Notes under the pieces: model-generated
Seen by the model: only the letters and a program-made list of their open reading frames with translations
The model's database searches: none
What the model was told of the DNA's origin: nothing
Part shown: one piece after another, positions 46,208 through 54,849 of the stretch
How the letters are laid out: each line of letters opens with the position of its first letter
Numbering within the stretch: the stretch's first letter is position 1
From: Hyphococcus lacteus
Lineage (GTDB): Bacteria; Pseudomonadota; Alphaproteobacteria; Caulobacterales; Parvularculaceae
Length of the DNA: 64,000 nucleotides
NCBI RefSeq assembly: GCF_041058985.1
Contig: NZ_JBEHZE010000001.1
Span: forward strand, 1,302,001 to 1,366,000
Direction: 5' to 3'
Position numbers and translations under genes: made by a program

Positions 46208-46600
46208 ATGCATATTCCGGACGGGTTTTCGCAAATCACGCCTTATATTTTTGCGGATGACGCATTGGCTTATATGGACCACCTTGTTCAGGCATTGGAT
46301 GGCCTAGAGCTTGGCCGTACACTGAATGATGATGGAAAGCTTGCGAATGGTCAGGTCCGGATTGGTTCAGCGTCAATAATGGTGAGTGAAGCGGGGCAGG
46401 GCTTTCCACCATCATCCCTTGCGCTTTATCTCTATGTCGAGAACGCAAATACTGCTTTTGAAAAAGCAATCACAGGCGACATGACGAAAATCATGGACGT
46501 TGCCGATATGCCGTATGGGGATCGCCAAGGCGGGGTAAAAGATATAGCGGGAAATATTTGGTGGATTTCGCAACGGCTCTCATCCGCGCCATATTACTGA
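46208..46600 (+). CDS. VOC-family protein (PhnB/YciI-type glyoxalase-like)
   Basis: A 130-residue VOC protein with the IPDGFSQITPYIFADDA start and the DMPYGDRQGGVKDIAGNIWWI ending of the PhnB-like subgroup. Metal ligands are less complete than in glyoxalase I, as is normal for this subgroup. GGGGG precedes the ATG. It forms an operon with the VOC gene upstream. Confidence 0.87.
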   Translation: MHIPDGFSQITPYIFADDALAYMDHLVQALDGLELGRTLNDDGKLANGQVRIGSASIMVSEAGQGFPPSSLALYLYVENANTAFEKAITGDMTKIMDVADMPYGDRQGGVKDIAGNIWWISQRLSSAPYY

Positions 46601-46631
46601 AGCGGTTAAGACATCAACCTTGTTCGTCTTG

Positions 46632-46736
46632 TTAGCATTCGTCATCCGGATCGCCGATTGAACGAATGGCGACCCACATATTCCAGAGCACGAAGACCAC
46701 AAGCGCGAAAATTATCAAAAACTGCCAAAAGGTCAT
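46632..46736 (-). CDS. Possible 34-residue membrane microprotein
   Basis: The gap between the VOC operon and the amidohydrolase holds a reverse-strand ORF reading MTFWQFLIIFALVVFVLWN, then MWVAIRSIG and an acidic end DPDDEC. It consists of one transmembrane helix of about 18 residues with a charged tail, the usual make-up of bacterial small membrane proteins. There is no clear Shine-Dalgarno sequence, which is the main argument against it. It is oriented with, and downstream of, the amidohydrolase gene. The rest of this 220-base gap shows nothing else. Confidence 0.4.
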   Translation of the reverse strand: MTFWQFLIIFALVVFVLWNMWVAIRSIGDPDDEC

Positions 46737-46820
46737 CACGGTGATTATATGGGGAGCCGGTTGGCCGTGTGCAATTATCCGCCCCTGTGTTTCGGCAAAT
46801 TGGGTTTGTGGCCAGTGTGC

Positions 46821-48521
46821 TTATTTTTTGGCCTGAAAAATGATTTCTCCTGAAACCACAGTCATCACCGGCTTTGCGGTCAAAATGTCATCCTCAGCTA
46901 TGGTCATGATATCTTTCGAAAACACGGTGAAGTCCGCTCTTTTTCCCGGTTCAATCGTGCCGAGCGCATTTTCTTGGAATGACGCATAGGCTGGCCACAA
47001 CGTAAGCATTTTTAAGGCTTCGTCGCGGGTGACGGCTTGTTCAGGGTGCCAATATTCATCGCTGTAGCCGTTCAATCCTTTACGCGCCACAGCCGCATAG
47101 AATTCTATTAACGGATCGCCGCGTTCAACCGGCGCGTCAGAGCCACCAGCCACAACAGCACCGGCGTCGATGAGTGCACGCCAAGCATATGCCCCTTCGA
47201 GACGATCAGCACCAAGGCGATCTTTGGCAAAAAACATATCGCCAATCGCGTGCGATGGTTGCATAGAGGCTATTACCCCTAATTCCGCAAAGCGCGGAAT
47301 ATCTTCTGTATGAAGAATTTGCGCGTGCTCAATCCGCCACCGTATATCAGTCTTGTCGGGATGGCGCGCGAAAGTTTGTTCATACCAATCGAGCAACAGG
47401 CTATTGCCGCGATCGCCAATGGCGTGGGTGTTCACCTGTATGTCTGCACTGATGGCGCGTTCCAAGATCGGTCTTGCTTCGTCTGGGGTCATTAAAAGCA
47501 GGCCAGCGTTTTCTGGCCGGTCAGAATAAGGCTCGGTCAGAGCCGCGCCGCGCGACCCAAGTGCGCCGTCGATATAAAGTTTAATGGCGCGGGTGATGAC
47601 GTGATTGTTTTTGTTTGTGCGTGGCGTTGCCTCGGCTAAGGCATCTAGACCTGCGACATCAATCGAGTTGTAAACGCGAATCGCGAAATCCTTCTGGTCT
47701 GACATCTCTTCGATGATTGCGATATTCTCTGGCGCGACAGACATATTGTGAAGGCCGGTCCACCCGTGGCTTGAATAAACCTCTGCGGCTTTTGAATATG
47801 CCTCGCGTTTTCGCGCCTCGTTTGGCGCGTCCCATAAGGCTTGTACCAGCGTCATTGCATTGTCGATCAGAATTCCGGTAGCGACGCCGTTTTCATCGCG
47901 TTCGATTTTGCCGCCAGCAGGGTCTGGGGTGGCGTCGTCAATATTGCTCGCAATCAGGGCCGCAGAATTGGCCACGAGAGCATGACCGTCAGCACGTATG
48001 AGCAGCACGGGAATGTCGTCACTGACCGGATCGAGATCGTAACGATTGGGCATTCGGCCTTCGGGCCAGCCTGTTTCAATCCAGCCTACGCCAATAATGC
48101 TTTTGGGATTGTCGGCTTGCTTTACGGCTTCGCTGAGCGCTTCGACCAATGCGGCGATCGATTCGGTACCCTCTAGATTGAAGGTAAGCTCTCGCATGCC
48201 TATTCCCAATAGATGGGCGTGGGCATCAGTAAAACCGGGATATAAAGCAGCGCCAGCAAGATCGACGATCTTGGGGTCTGGCCCTGCGCTGTCGATAATG
48301 ATTTCGCGTGTCCCCACAGCAAGGATATTGCCCTCGGATACAGCGACGGCTTCTACTGTTGGTGCGTTCTCGACGCCGGTATAGATCGGCCCGCCCGTAA
48401 AGATCGTGACTGCGGGCTGTTGTGTTGTCGAATTCGGCTCAGCATCGTTTGAGCAGGCGGTCGACAAGAGAGCAAAAAAACTGGCGCTAAAAAGTCTGAA
48501 ATTCTTTGTTGATAGCGCCAT
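46821..48521 (-). CDS. Lipoprotein amidohydrolase (amidohydrolase 3, YtcJ-like)
   Basis: A 566-residue metal-dependent hydrolase of the amidohydrolase 3 family. The N-terminus is a lipoprotein signal with lipobox LSTAC and lipidation Cys23, so it is tethered in the envelope. The metal site begins with GFTDAHAHLLG, and later segments THAIGDRGN and WRIEHAQ carry further ligands, followed by GGSDAPVE. Relatives hydrolyse amides and formamides or N-substituted amino acids; the substrate is not known. GGAGG sits five bases before the ATG. Repeated GTTA[AG]CG words lie in its upstream region. Confidence 0.9.
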   Translation of the reverse strand: MALSTKNFRLFSASFFALLSTACSNDAEPNSTTQQPAVTIFTGGPIYTGVENAPTVEAVAVSEGNILAVGTREIIIDSAGPDPKIVDLAGAALYPGFTDAHAHLLGIGMRELTFNLEGTESIAALVEALSEAVKQADNPKSIIGVGWIETGWPEGRMPNRYDLDPVSDDIPVLLIRADGHALVANSAALIASNIDDATPDPAGGKIERDENGVATGILIDNAMTLVQALWDAPNEARKREAYSKAAEVYSSHGWTGLHNMSVAPENIAIIEEMSDQKDFAIRVYNSIDVAGLDALAEATPRTNKNNHVITRAIKLYIDGALGSRGAALTEPYSDRPENAGLLLMTPDEARPILERAISADIQVNTHAIGDRGNSLLLDWYEQTFARHPDKTDIRWRIEHAQILHTEDIPRFAELGVIASMQPSHAIGDMFFAKDRLGADRLEGAYAWRALIDAGAVVAGGSDAPVERGDPLIEFYAAVARKGLNGYSDEYWHPEQAVTRDEALKMLTLWPAYASFQENALGTIEPGKRADFTVFSKDIMTIAEDDILTAKPVMTVVSGEIIFQAKK

Positions 48522-48558
48522 TGTCGCCTCCGGTTTTTGGTTGAAATCTAAATATTGT

Positions 48559-48607
48559 GGTTAGCGATATTGGTTAACGCCAGTAAAGTGAAATAGTTAG
48601 CGTTAAG
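48559..48607. repeat. Repeated GTTA[AG]CG words upstream of the amidohydrolase
   Basis: GGTTAGCG (48559-48566), GGTTAACG (48572-48579) and AGTTAGCGTTAAG (48595-48607) lie within 50 bases, 38-86 bases before the amidohydrolase start. They look like multiple sites for one DNA-binding protein. A similar TTAACG word occurs in the hairpin before the VPLPA-CTERM gene at the other side of this 369-base gap. Confidence 0.3.
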
Positions 48608-48778
48608 ATCACCGAACCCCTTGTGGAAAACAACCATTTCAGTTTACCAATAAAGGCGAAAACTGGGCAAAAATAGGGCTAGGTTTTGGTTAAAATACCC
48701 GTTATGCGGGAGTGATATAGGAAACTAATCTGCCCTGTTGCATTGCAGCAGTTTTTTCCGTTTTTAAGCCGAAATTCC

Positions 48779-48840
48779 GTTGACATTTGGGTCAACAGTT
48801 GGGATTTTACGCGCGCTGTTAAAGATTTATTAACGGCGCG
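48779..48840 (+). promoter_or_regulatory. Candidate promoter with operator dyad and 5' leader hairpin for the VPLPA-CTERM gene
   Basis: A TTGACA hexamer (48780-48785) lies inside a perfect inverted repeat, GTTGAC (48779-48784) with GTCAAC (48791-48796). A weak -10-like GATTTT follows after 17 bases. Just downstream, CGCGCTGTTAA (48812-48822) pairs with TTAACGGCGCG (48830-48840), eleven base pairs with one G-U across a seven-base loop, which would form at the start of the transcript. The structure ends 50 bases before the ATG and has no T-tract, so it is more likely a stabiliser or regulatory leader than a terminator. Confidence 0.5.
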
Positions 48841-48890
48841 ACGTCCGGCGTTCCCGGATTCATTTATTAGTTTGAGTGGGGGAATACCAC

Positions 48891-49574
48891 ATGAAAACCC
48901 TTCGTTACCTAGCCGTAGCAGCGTTTGCAGCTGGCATGATGGCGGCGCCGGCGAGCGCGACAACATTTATCTTCAAATCTGGCGCTGCGTTCAGAGATGA
49001 TCCAACCAATGCTGCAAATATCGTCAAAGATTGCGGCACAATCGGCACTGACTTCTGTTCTGACAATGACGCAGAGGGCTTTGACTACTCTAAAGACGGT
49101 ATTGAGTTTACTGCTGTTGCATACGCAAACGGCAACCCAACAACACTGATCCAAGATATCTTCCCAGACAATTCAGGTCTCGGTGCGATTTCTGAAGATG
49201 ATCAGACTCAAGACCAAATCCAGTTCAGCGCTGCAGAATCAGTTGAATTCACATTCACAGATTCAGTGTTCCTTTCAAACATCGAATTTAACGCTGGTAA
49301 CGATACAGATTGTTCAAACCCAGGATCAGAAGGTCCATGCGGTGACTTCAATCTTTACATCGACAACGTTTTCTTCGCGACGATCACTGCTGTTGACCTC
49401 CTTGCTGACACGTTCTTCGGTTCTGTGTTCCGCTTTGAGCCAATCACAGATGGCGCTGGTTTCACCATCGCTCAGTTCGACGTAAGCGACGTTCCAGTTC
49501 CAGCAGCACTTCCGCTTCTGATTTCTGGTCTTGCAGGCCTTGGCTTTGCATCACGCCGTAAGAAATCTGCTTAA
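48891..49574 (+). CDS. VPLPA-CTERM sorting-domain surface protein
   Basis: A 227-residue exported protein. The signal peptide ends near APASA-TT, and the C-terminus has the tripartite sorting signal: VPVPAALPLL, a hydrophobic stretch and the basic end SRRKKSA. VPLPA-type tails are processed by exosortases of the PEP-CTERM class. The mature part is acidic, Phe/Asp/Asn-rich and probably all-beta, with four Cys. No exosortase gene is in the window, so it must be encoded elsewhere. Codon use differs from its neighbours (many TCA, GCA and ACA), as often in highly expressed surface proteins. A terminator follows. Confidence 0.9.
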   Translation: MKTLRYLAVAAFAAGMMAAPASATTFIFKSGAAFRDDPTNAANIVKDCGTIGTDFCSDNDAEGFDYSKDGIEFTAVAYANGNPTTLIQDIFPDNSGLGAISEDDQTQDQIQFSAAESVEFTFTDSVFLSNIEFNAGNDTDCSNPGSEGPCGDFNLYIDNVFFATITAVDLLADTFFGSVFRFEPITDGAGFTIAQFDVSDVPVPAALPLLISGLAGLGFASRRKKSA

Positions 49575-49603
49575 TTGATTTAGCGTTCACCGAACGCGAT
49601 CTG

Positions 49604-49632
49604 AAAAAGCCGGCCTTTTGGCCGGCTTTTTT
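49604..49632 (+). terminator. Intrinsic terminator after the VPLPA-CTERM gene
   Basis: GCCGGCC (49609-49615) pairs with GGCCGGC (49620-49626) across a TTTT loop, preceded by five A and followed by six T. It lies 30 bases after the stop codon, between convergent genes, and may work in both directions. Confidence 0.92.
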
Positions 49633-49686
49633 GCGTTTATAGTTTGATAATTTAGATCAGTTGTTGGACTGGAAGTGAGTCGGCGC

Positions 49687-50754
49687 TTATGCGCCGGCCT
49701 TTTGCGCGTATGACCATGCCAAAGTCGCCAGCATGCGGGCCTGTGTGCCCATGTTCAAAGCTTCGGGGGAAGATGCATTCCCTTGCAGCGCACGTGCATA
49801 AACGCCCTGAACAATCGACCCTAGACGGAACATATTATAAGCGAGGCAGAAGTTTAGATCCGTTATCTCGCCGCGCCCTGTGTGATCAGAGTATCGTTTC
49901 ACTGCATCGTCCATTGATGGAATACCAAGCGCGTCTATATCGAGACCCATCAACCCGCCGCGTACGGTTGGCGGGAAATGCCACAACATCAAAAAATAGG
50001 TGAAGTCCGCGAGTGGGTGGCCTAGCGTCGATAGTTCCCAATCAAGCACTGCGAGGACTTTGGGTTCGGTGGGGTGCATAATCGCATTATCGAAGCGAAA
50101 ATCACCGTGAACGACACTGGTCGCATCATCGCTGGGGAGGGCGGTCGGCAGCCATTTCATCAACGAATTCATTTCGTCTATTTGTTCTGTCTCAGCGGCT
50201 TCATATTGTTTTGACCAGCGGCCAATTTGTCGTTCGAAATAGTTGCCGGGCTTGCCGTAATCGCCAAGACCGGCTGCTTTGTAGTCAATATTGTGCAGAT
50301 CGGCGAGCGTATCCACGAGCGCATGATAAAGTGGTGCGCGTTCTTCTTTTTGGGCTTCTGGCAGGCCCGCATCCCAAAAAATGCGCCCCTCTAGGAAATC
50401 CATAACAAAGAATGGCGTGCCGATGATCGAGGCATCTTCGCAAAGAGTATAGGTTTTCGGAACCGGAAAGCCCTGTGCGCCAAGTGCGGTCATCACTTTG
50501 TATTCGCGCTCGATCGCGTGGGCAGATGGCAATAGCTTTCCGGGCGGCTTGCGCCGAACTACATATTGCTTTGAAGGGGTAGAAACCAAATAGGTTGGGT
50601 TTGACTGCCCACCTTTGAATTTTTGAATATCAACGGGGCCTTCAAAGCCGGAAACATGCGCCGACATATAGCGGGTGAGCGCGGCCTCATCGATCTTCAA
50701 ATGATCTGGTGTGGCACCAAGGCCGGTAAAGTCTGGGTCCGAATTATCAGCCAT
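49687..50754 (-). CDS. Phosphotransferase family protein (APH/ACAD10-like kinase)
   Basis: A 355-residue aminoglycoside-phosphotransferase-fold protein. The catalytic loop is VVHGDFRFDNAI and the metal-binding Asp is in VLDWELSTLGHPLAD, features of the group related to the kinase domain of ACAD10/11, linked to 4-hydroxyacid or acyl-CoA metabolism. KGGQSNPTYLV near the N-terminus is the usual ATP-binding turn. It is the last gene of the reverse-strand run that starts with purD. Confidence 0.9.
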   Translation of the reverse strand: MADNSDPDFTGLGATPDHLKIDEAALTRYMSAHVSGFEGPVDIQKFKGGQSNPTYLVSTPSKQYVVRRKPPGKLLPSAHAIEREYKVMTALGAQGFPVPKTYTLCEDASIIGTPFFVMDFLEGRIFWDAGLPEAQKEERAPLYHALVDTLADLHNIDYKAAGLGDYGKPGNYFERQIGRWSKQYEAAETEQIDEMNSLMKWLPTALPSDDATSVVHGDFRFDNAIMHPTEPKVLAVLDWELSTLGHPLADFTYFLMLWHFPPTVRGGLMGLDIDALGIPSMDDAVKRYSDHTGRGEITDLNFCLAYNMFRLGSIVQGVYARALQGNASSPEALNMGTQARMLATLAWSYAQKAGA

Positions 50755-50767
50755 GGGTCAGGCTCCT

Positions 50768-51046
50768 TTATACTGCACGAAAATGTTCGATAACCATCAA
50801 GGTGCCAATCAGGATAAAACCGGCACCAGCAATAAGTTTGAGCGGTAGCGCGCTGACAAAGCGGTCGGCAGCAGCACCCGCGAGGACAGCCGCCGCGGTA
50901 GACAGAGTAAGCGCAGCGGCGGCCGCAAAGAAGACCATCCATTTTGATTTTCCATCTTCGCTCGCAAAAAGAACGGTCGCGAGTTGGGTTTTATCCCCCA
51001 ACTCGGCAAGAAAAACGGTAATGAAAACACTTAAAAAGGCGGTCAT
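50768..51046 (-). CDS. Single-domain GDT1/TMEM165 (UPF0016) family protein
   Basis: A 92-residue membrane protein with three hydrophobic helices and one ELGDKTQ motif (residues 15-21), the signature of the GDT1 family of Ca/Mn cation exchangers. Most members have two such repeats; this has one, so it must dimerise or pair with another half-length protein to form the transport site. Its start overlaps the stop of the upstream hydrolase gene. Manganese export is a reasonable guess from family. Confidence 0.87.
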   Translation of the reverse strand: MTAFLSVFITVFLAELGDKTQLATVLFASEDGKSKWMVFFAAAAALTLSTAAAVLAGAAADRFVSALPLKLIAGAGFILIGTLMVIEHFRAV

Positions 51047-51933
51047 TGAAATTGGGTTCCTGAATTACGATGAAACGAAAGAAAAGCATCTAGTGTTCGG
51101 TCCGAAGATTCCGTCTGCGGATAATGACCGAGATCTTCGAGTAAATAGGCCGTAGCCTTTGGTATTTGTTCGCAAAAATAGTCATAGAGATGTTTTCCAG
51201 AAATCGGATCGGCCCCGCCATTGATTAGGCAAAGCGGTAAATGTGTTTCTTTCAATGCTCCCACCCAGCGAGCGCGATTTGCTTTGCGTTGCGGAATATA
51301 TTGTAAAAGCTTGTGAAAGACTTTTCGACCATTTTGCTCAGTAAGAAACGCCCAATGCGCGTCAATTTCTGTATCATTCGGTTTCGTCTGGGGTCCAAAA
51401 ATACTGTTAAAGGTATTTTGTAGCTTATCGCGCGTTAACATCGCGCCGAGCAGCGGCCCAAGGGGGGATAAGCCAATTTTTTGAATTGTCAATGCTCGGT
51501 GTTGTTCCGGGAATAGCCCGCCATTCAAAAAGCACATAGATTTAATGGCAAAGCTAAGCGTGCCTTCATTGTGGCGGGCCAGCAATTCTTGCCCGACACT
51601 ATTGCCGTAATCATGAGCGAATATATGGGCCTCACCAACGCCGAGATTTTCAAGAACGGCTTCTTGTAGATCGGCTTGAGACACAATTTTGTAATGTGTG
51701 TTTGTTGGCTTATCAGAAAGTCCAAACCCCAACATGTCCATTGCCGCCAGATTGAACTTTTCCGATAGGCGCTCCCATATGCCCGTCCAATCCCAAGAGG
51801 ATGTAGGGTAACCATGAATCAGCAAAAGCCAGGGTTTGTCGTGAGATTGGTTGGATGATGTCCAATAGGCGATGCGTGCGCCATTAGCCTCGAAACTCTG
51901 TGCATCGTTGCGCCAAGTTTCGACATTTTTCAT
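51043..51933 (-). CDS. Alpha/beta hydrolase (haloalkane dehalogenase/epoxide hydrolase-like)
   Basis: A 296-residue alpha/beta hydrolase. The oxyanion motif is HGYPTSSWDW and the nucleophile elbow AHDYGNSVG, with Asp in the nucleophile position as in haloalkane dehalogenases and epoxide hydrolases rather than Ser. A late EDLGHYPQTE supplies the His. No signal peptide. The start at 51933 overlaps the purD stop by one base. The substrate cannot be predicted. Confidence 0.87.
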   Translation of the reverse strand: MKNVETWRNDAQSFEANGARIAYWTSSNQSHDKPWLLLIHGYPTSSWDWTGIWERLSEKFNLAAMDMLGFGLSDKPTNTHYKIVSQADLQEAVLENLGVGEAHIFAHDYGNSVGQELLARHNEGTLSFAIKSMCFLNGGLFPEQHRALTIQKIGLSPLGPLLGAMLTRDKLQNTFNSIFGPQTKPNDTEIDAHWAFLTEQNGRKVFHKLLQYIPQRKANRARWVGALKETHLPLCLINGGADPISGKHLYDYFCEQIPKATAYLLEDLGHYPQTESSDRTLDAFLSFHRNSGTQFQ

Positions 51934-53204
51934 CAACGTTTCTCCAGTGCCCGCCATGCGATATCTTTGCGATAGAAACCTTGCGGCCAATCAATTATGG
52001 CGACCCCGGCATAGGCGCGCGATACGGCCTCATCGATATTTTTGCCCGTAGCTGAGATGTTTAATACGCGCCCGCCATTGGCAACAATTTCATTGGCATT
52101 AGACTTGGTTCCTGCGTGAAAAACAACGACGCCCGGCAGTGTATTGGCCGTTTCTATACCGCCGATGACCGAACCTTTTTCATAGCTGCCGGGATATCCA
52201 TCGGCGGCCATCACCACGATTGCGGCGGCTTCGTCGCTCCAATCAAGCGTGGTGTCATTAAGTGCGTTGGTCGCAGCTTTGTAAAGCACGGGCAAAATAT
52301 CGCTCCGTAGGCGGCGCATTAAAATCTGACACTCCGGATCGCCGAAGCGTGCATTAAACTCAACAAGGCGTGGCCGTTCGTTTTCGATCATTAAACCCGC
52401 ATAAAGAACGCCAACATAGGGCGTGCCGCGCTTTGCCATTTCGGCAACAACGGGCTCGATGATCTCGCGCATGGTCCGTTCATATACGGCGGATGTGAAA
52501 ACCGGGGCGGGGCTATATGCGCCCATACCGCCCGTATTCGGTCCTTCGTCACCGTCAAAGGCGCGTTTGTGGTCTTGTGCATCAAGCATCGGCACAATGG
52601 TCTTGCCATCCGTGATCGCAAAAAAACTGGCTTCCTCGCCATGCATGAACTCTTCGATCACGATGGATGCGCTGGCTGCGCCGAACTGACCGGCGAGCAT
52701 GTCATCCACGGCCGCATCTGCATCGGCCAGGGTTTCGGCGATCACAACTCCTTTACCGGCGGCCAAACCGTCAGCTTTGATGACATAAGGGGCTGTTTGC
52801 TGGCGTAGGAATTCCTTGGCTGGCGGCGCTTTGGTGAATTTGCCATAAGCGGCTGTCGGCGCACCCGCCGCTTGGGAGACATCTTTCATGAAGCTTTTTG
52901 ACGCTTCTAACTGCGCGGCCGCGCGATCCGGGCCAAAACATGCTATGCCCTTATCACGAAGTAGATCACCTAATCCTGCTGCCAATGGGGCTTCCGGGCC
53001 GACAACAACGAGGTCAACCTTGCTTTCAGCCGCAAAATCCGCAATCGCCTCAATATCACCATCTGCGAGAGGCAAATTTTCACCAAGATGATTGAGCCCG
53101 GGGTTCCCAGGCACCAGATATAGCTTTGACAAGGTTGGGCTTTGCGCAATTTTCCATCCGAGCGCATGCTCCCTACCGCCGCCACCAACTAACAGGATTT
53201 TCAC
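51933..53204 (-). CDS. purD: Phosphoribosylamine-glycine ligase
   Basis: ATP-grasp ligase that joins glycine to phosphoribosylamine in purine synthesis. The 423-residue protein has the N-terminal LLVGGGGREHALGWK, the ATP-binding KADGLAAGKGV and the signature RFGDPECQ. Start is GTG at 53204, with GGGAG nine bases upstream. It heads a reverse-strand group of four genes coupled by short overlaps or gaps and diverges from a Pro/Glu-rich protein. Confidence 0.96.
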   Translation of the reverse strand: MKILLVGGGGREHALGWKIAQSPTLSKLYLVPGNPGLNHLGENLPLADGDIEAIADFAAESKVDLVVVGPEAPLAAGLGDLLRDKGIACFGPDRAAAQLEASKSFMKDVSQAAGAPTAAYGKFTKAPPAKEFLRQQTAPYVIKADGLAAGKGVVIAETLADADAAVDDMLAGQFGAASASIVIEEFMHGEEASFFAITDGKTIVPMLDAQDHKRAFDGDEGPNTGGMGAYSPAPVFTSAVYERTMREIIEPVVAEMAKRGTPYVGVLYAGLMIENERPRLVEFNARFGDPECQILMRRLRSDILPVLYKAATNALNDTTLDWSDEAAAIVVMAADGYPGSYEKGSVIGGIETANTLPGVVVFHAGTKSNANEIVANGGRVLNISATGKNIDEAVSRAYAGVAIIDWPQGFYRKDIAWRALEKR

Positions 53205-53260
53205 TTGGGCCGTCTCCCTTTTTCTTTCTCCGCGTTTAAGCGTCTAATGCGCTGCGATCA

Positions 53261-54763
53261 ATGTCGCGCCGCATGACGAATGACGAGACCAAGCCGGATT
53301 CTCCGGTCGGAAGCAAAAAAACGTCGCCTAAAAGTGAAAAAGGCGCGCTCAGCAAGGTTGTGTCCGGGATTCCGGGGGCGTGCGCGGCGTCAAATTTTGG
53401 CCGCAAGCTTTGGCGGCCTTGGGGGCGGGTAAGCGCGCGTGTCCTTAATTTCGTAACGCAGAACGAAACGCGCCAAGGGCGTTCGGCATTTATTTTGGCG
53501 TTATCGATTAATCTGGTTGTGTTGACGTTGATGTCTACATTCGCGCGGGTCCGGATTTGGATCCCGAATGCGCCCAGCGACACGATTAGTGTGACGTTGG
53601 TCGAAACGCTTCCGTTCGATTTGCCGTTGCGCGACCCAGAACTGTCGCCCGAACCTGAGCCAGAGCCGGAAGTTGCCGAGCCCGAGCCTGAGCCAGAACC
53701 CGAACCGGAGCCCGAAATTGTCGAAGAGCCGGAAATTGAACCTGAACCAGAGCCACTTCCTGATCCAACCCCTGAAGAGCCTGCGACGCCAGAGCCAGAG
53801 CCGGAATTGGAAGTTGAACCGGAACCAGAGCCGGAACCAGAGTCAGAATCTGAAATCCCAGAGATTAATCTCGACCTTGATCCGCAGGTGGCACCGCCAG
53901 CCGATGCGCCAGAGCCATTGATCCCTGAACCTTCGCCGTCGGTAGAGGACGAACTGGTCTCACCCACGCCAGAGCCCGAGCCGCAAATCCCGACCGAGGA
54001 AGCGCCTGAGCCATTAGTATCGGAAGACCCGCAGTCTGATCCCGAAGTCGGCCTTGATGAGATATTGGGTGATGAGGACACGAGTGGCGAGGACGAGGCC
54101 ACAGACGCTGCTACCAACCCCGATGAACTCGAAGCACCAGTGGTTTCTGAAGCACCTTTGCCAGAAGTTGAGGAGGCTCAGCCATCAGGCGACGACATGT
54201 TTGACGAAGAGCCGGTCTTTGGTCGCCGCACATTCATGCGGCCTCGGGTGGCGTTGCCGCAGGTCGATTTCAGTGCGCCATTGCCAGAAGGTGAGGGTGC
54301 GATTGCGCCCGGTTCGTCCGGTGTCGTGGCAATATTCTGTCCTGAAGAATTTGAAAATGACGATAAAGCTGAGGAATGCGCAGGGCGGCGGGAAATTCGC
54401 TCTGGCTGGCGTCCCGGTGCGAGTGGTGAAGATTGGAGCCGTGCCACCGAACTCTTAAAGCGTGAGCGGGAAGCCGGTAGAACCGGGCCAGATCTCGACA
54501 AAGTTGTCGGGCCTGCAACGGCGCGCCAGCTAGAGGCGGATCGGTTGCAGCGAGATCTTGAAGATCTTCGTCGGCCGGGTGGTGATGTGAATGGTTTGGC
54601 CGACAGTGCTGATGACAACCTTATGCGCGGTGTCGAAGGCAATCGTCCGGGTATCGGGCCGAAGCCATTTGAACCGTCATGGACATTGCCTGATGATGAT
54701 GGGCTGACCCAAAAAGAGATTGACGAATTAAAACGCCAGCTTGAAGAAGCAGAAAATAACTAG
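53261..54763 (+). CDS. Pro/Glu-rich single-pass membrane protein, TonB-like N-terminus without a TonB C-terminal domain
   Basis: A 500-residue protein with a cytosolic basic N-terminus (1-73), one transmembrane helix at about 74-96, then SVTLVETLP and a long Pro-Glu repeat region from about 128 to 270 built of EPEPE units. This arrangement is like TonB. The C-terminal third instead has a Cys pair (FCPEEF and EECAGRREI), a Trp-Arg-Pro stretch and ends in a short coiled helix (QKEIDELKRQLEEAE). No TonB C-terminal fold is recognised. Glu-rich spacers of this kind span the periplasm or bind cell wall. It is divergent from purD across 56 bases. Function unknown. Confidence 0.72.
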   Translation: MSRRMTNDETKPDSPVGSKKTSPKSEKGALSKVVSGIPGACAASNFGRKLWRPWGRVSARVLNFVTQNETRQGRSAFILALSINLVVLTLMSTFARVRIWIPNAPSDTISVTLVETLPFDLPLRDPELSPEPEPEPEVAEPEPEPEPEPEPEIVEEPEIEPEPEPLPDPTPEEPATPEPEPELEVEPEPEPEPESESEIPEINLDLDPQVAPPADAPEPLIPEPSPSVEDELVSPTPEPEPQIPTEEAPEPLVSEDPQSDPEVGLDEILGDEDTSGEDEATDAATNPDELEAPVVSEAPLPEVEEAQPSGDDMFDEEPVFGRRTFMRPRVALPQVDFSAPLPEGEGAIAPGSSGVVAIFCPEEFENDDKAEECAGRREIRSGWRPGASGEDWSRATELLKREREAGRTGPDLDKVVGPATARQLEADRLQRDLEDLRRPGGDVNGLADSADDNLMRGVEGNRPGIGPKPFEPSWTLPDDDGLTQKEIDELKRQLEEAENN

Positions 54764-54849
54764 ATTAAATTTTGGGTACATTAAAAAATACGCTTGCGAA
54801 GTCAAAATCCAATACCCAAGTCAAGTCTATTCATGTGGAGAGAGTCATT

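Noticed and set aside
53236..54117. A 293-codon Ser/Gly-rich open frame on the minus strand
   Set aside because: Its GSGSGS translation is just the antisense of the EPEPE repeat of the Pro/Glu-rich gene.
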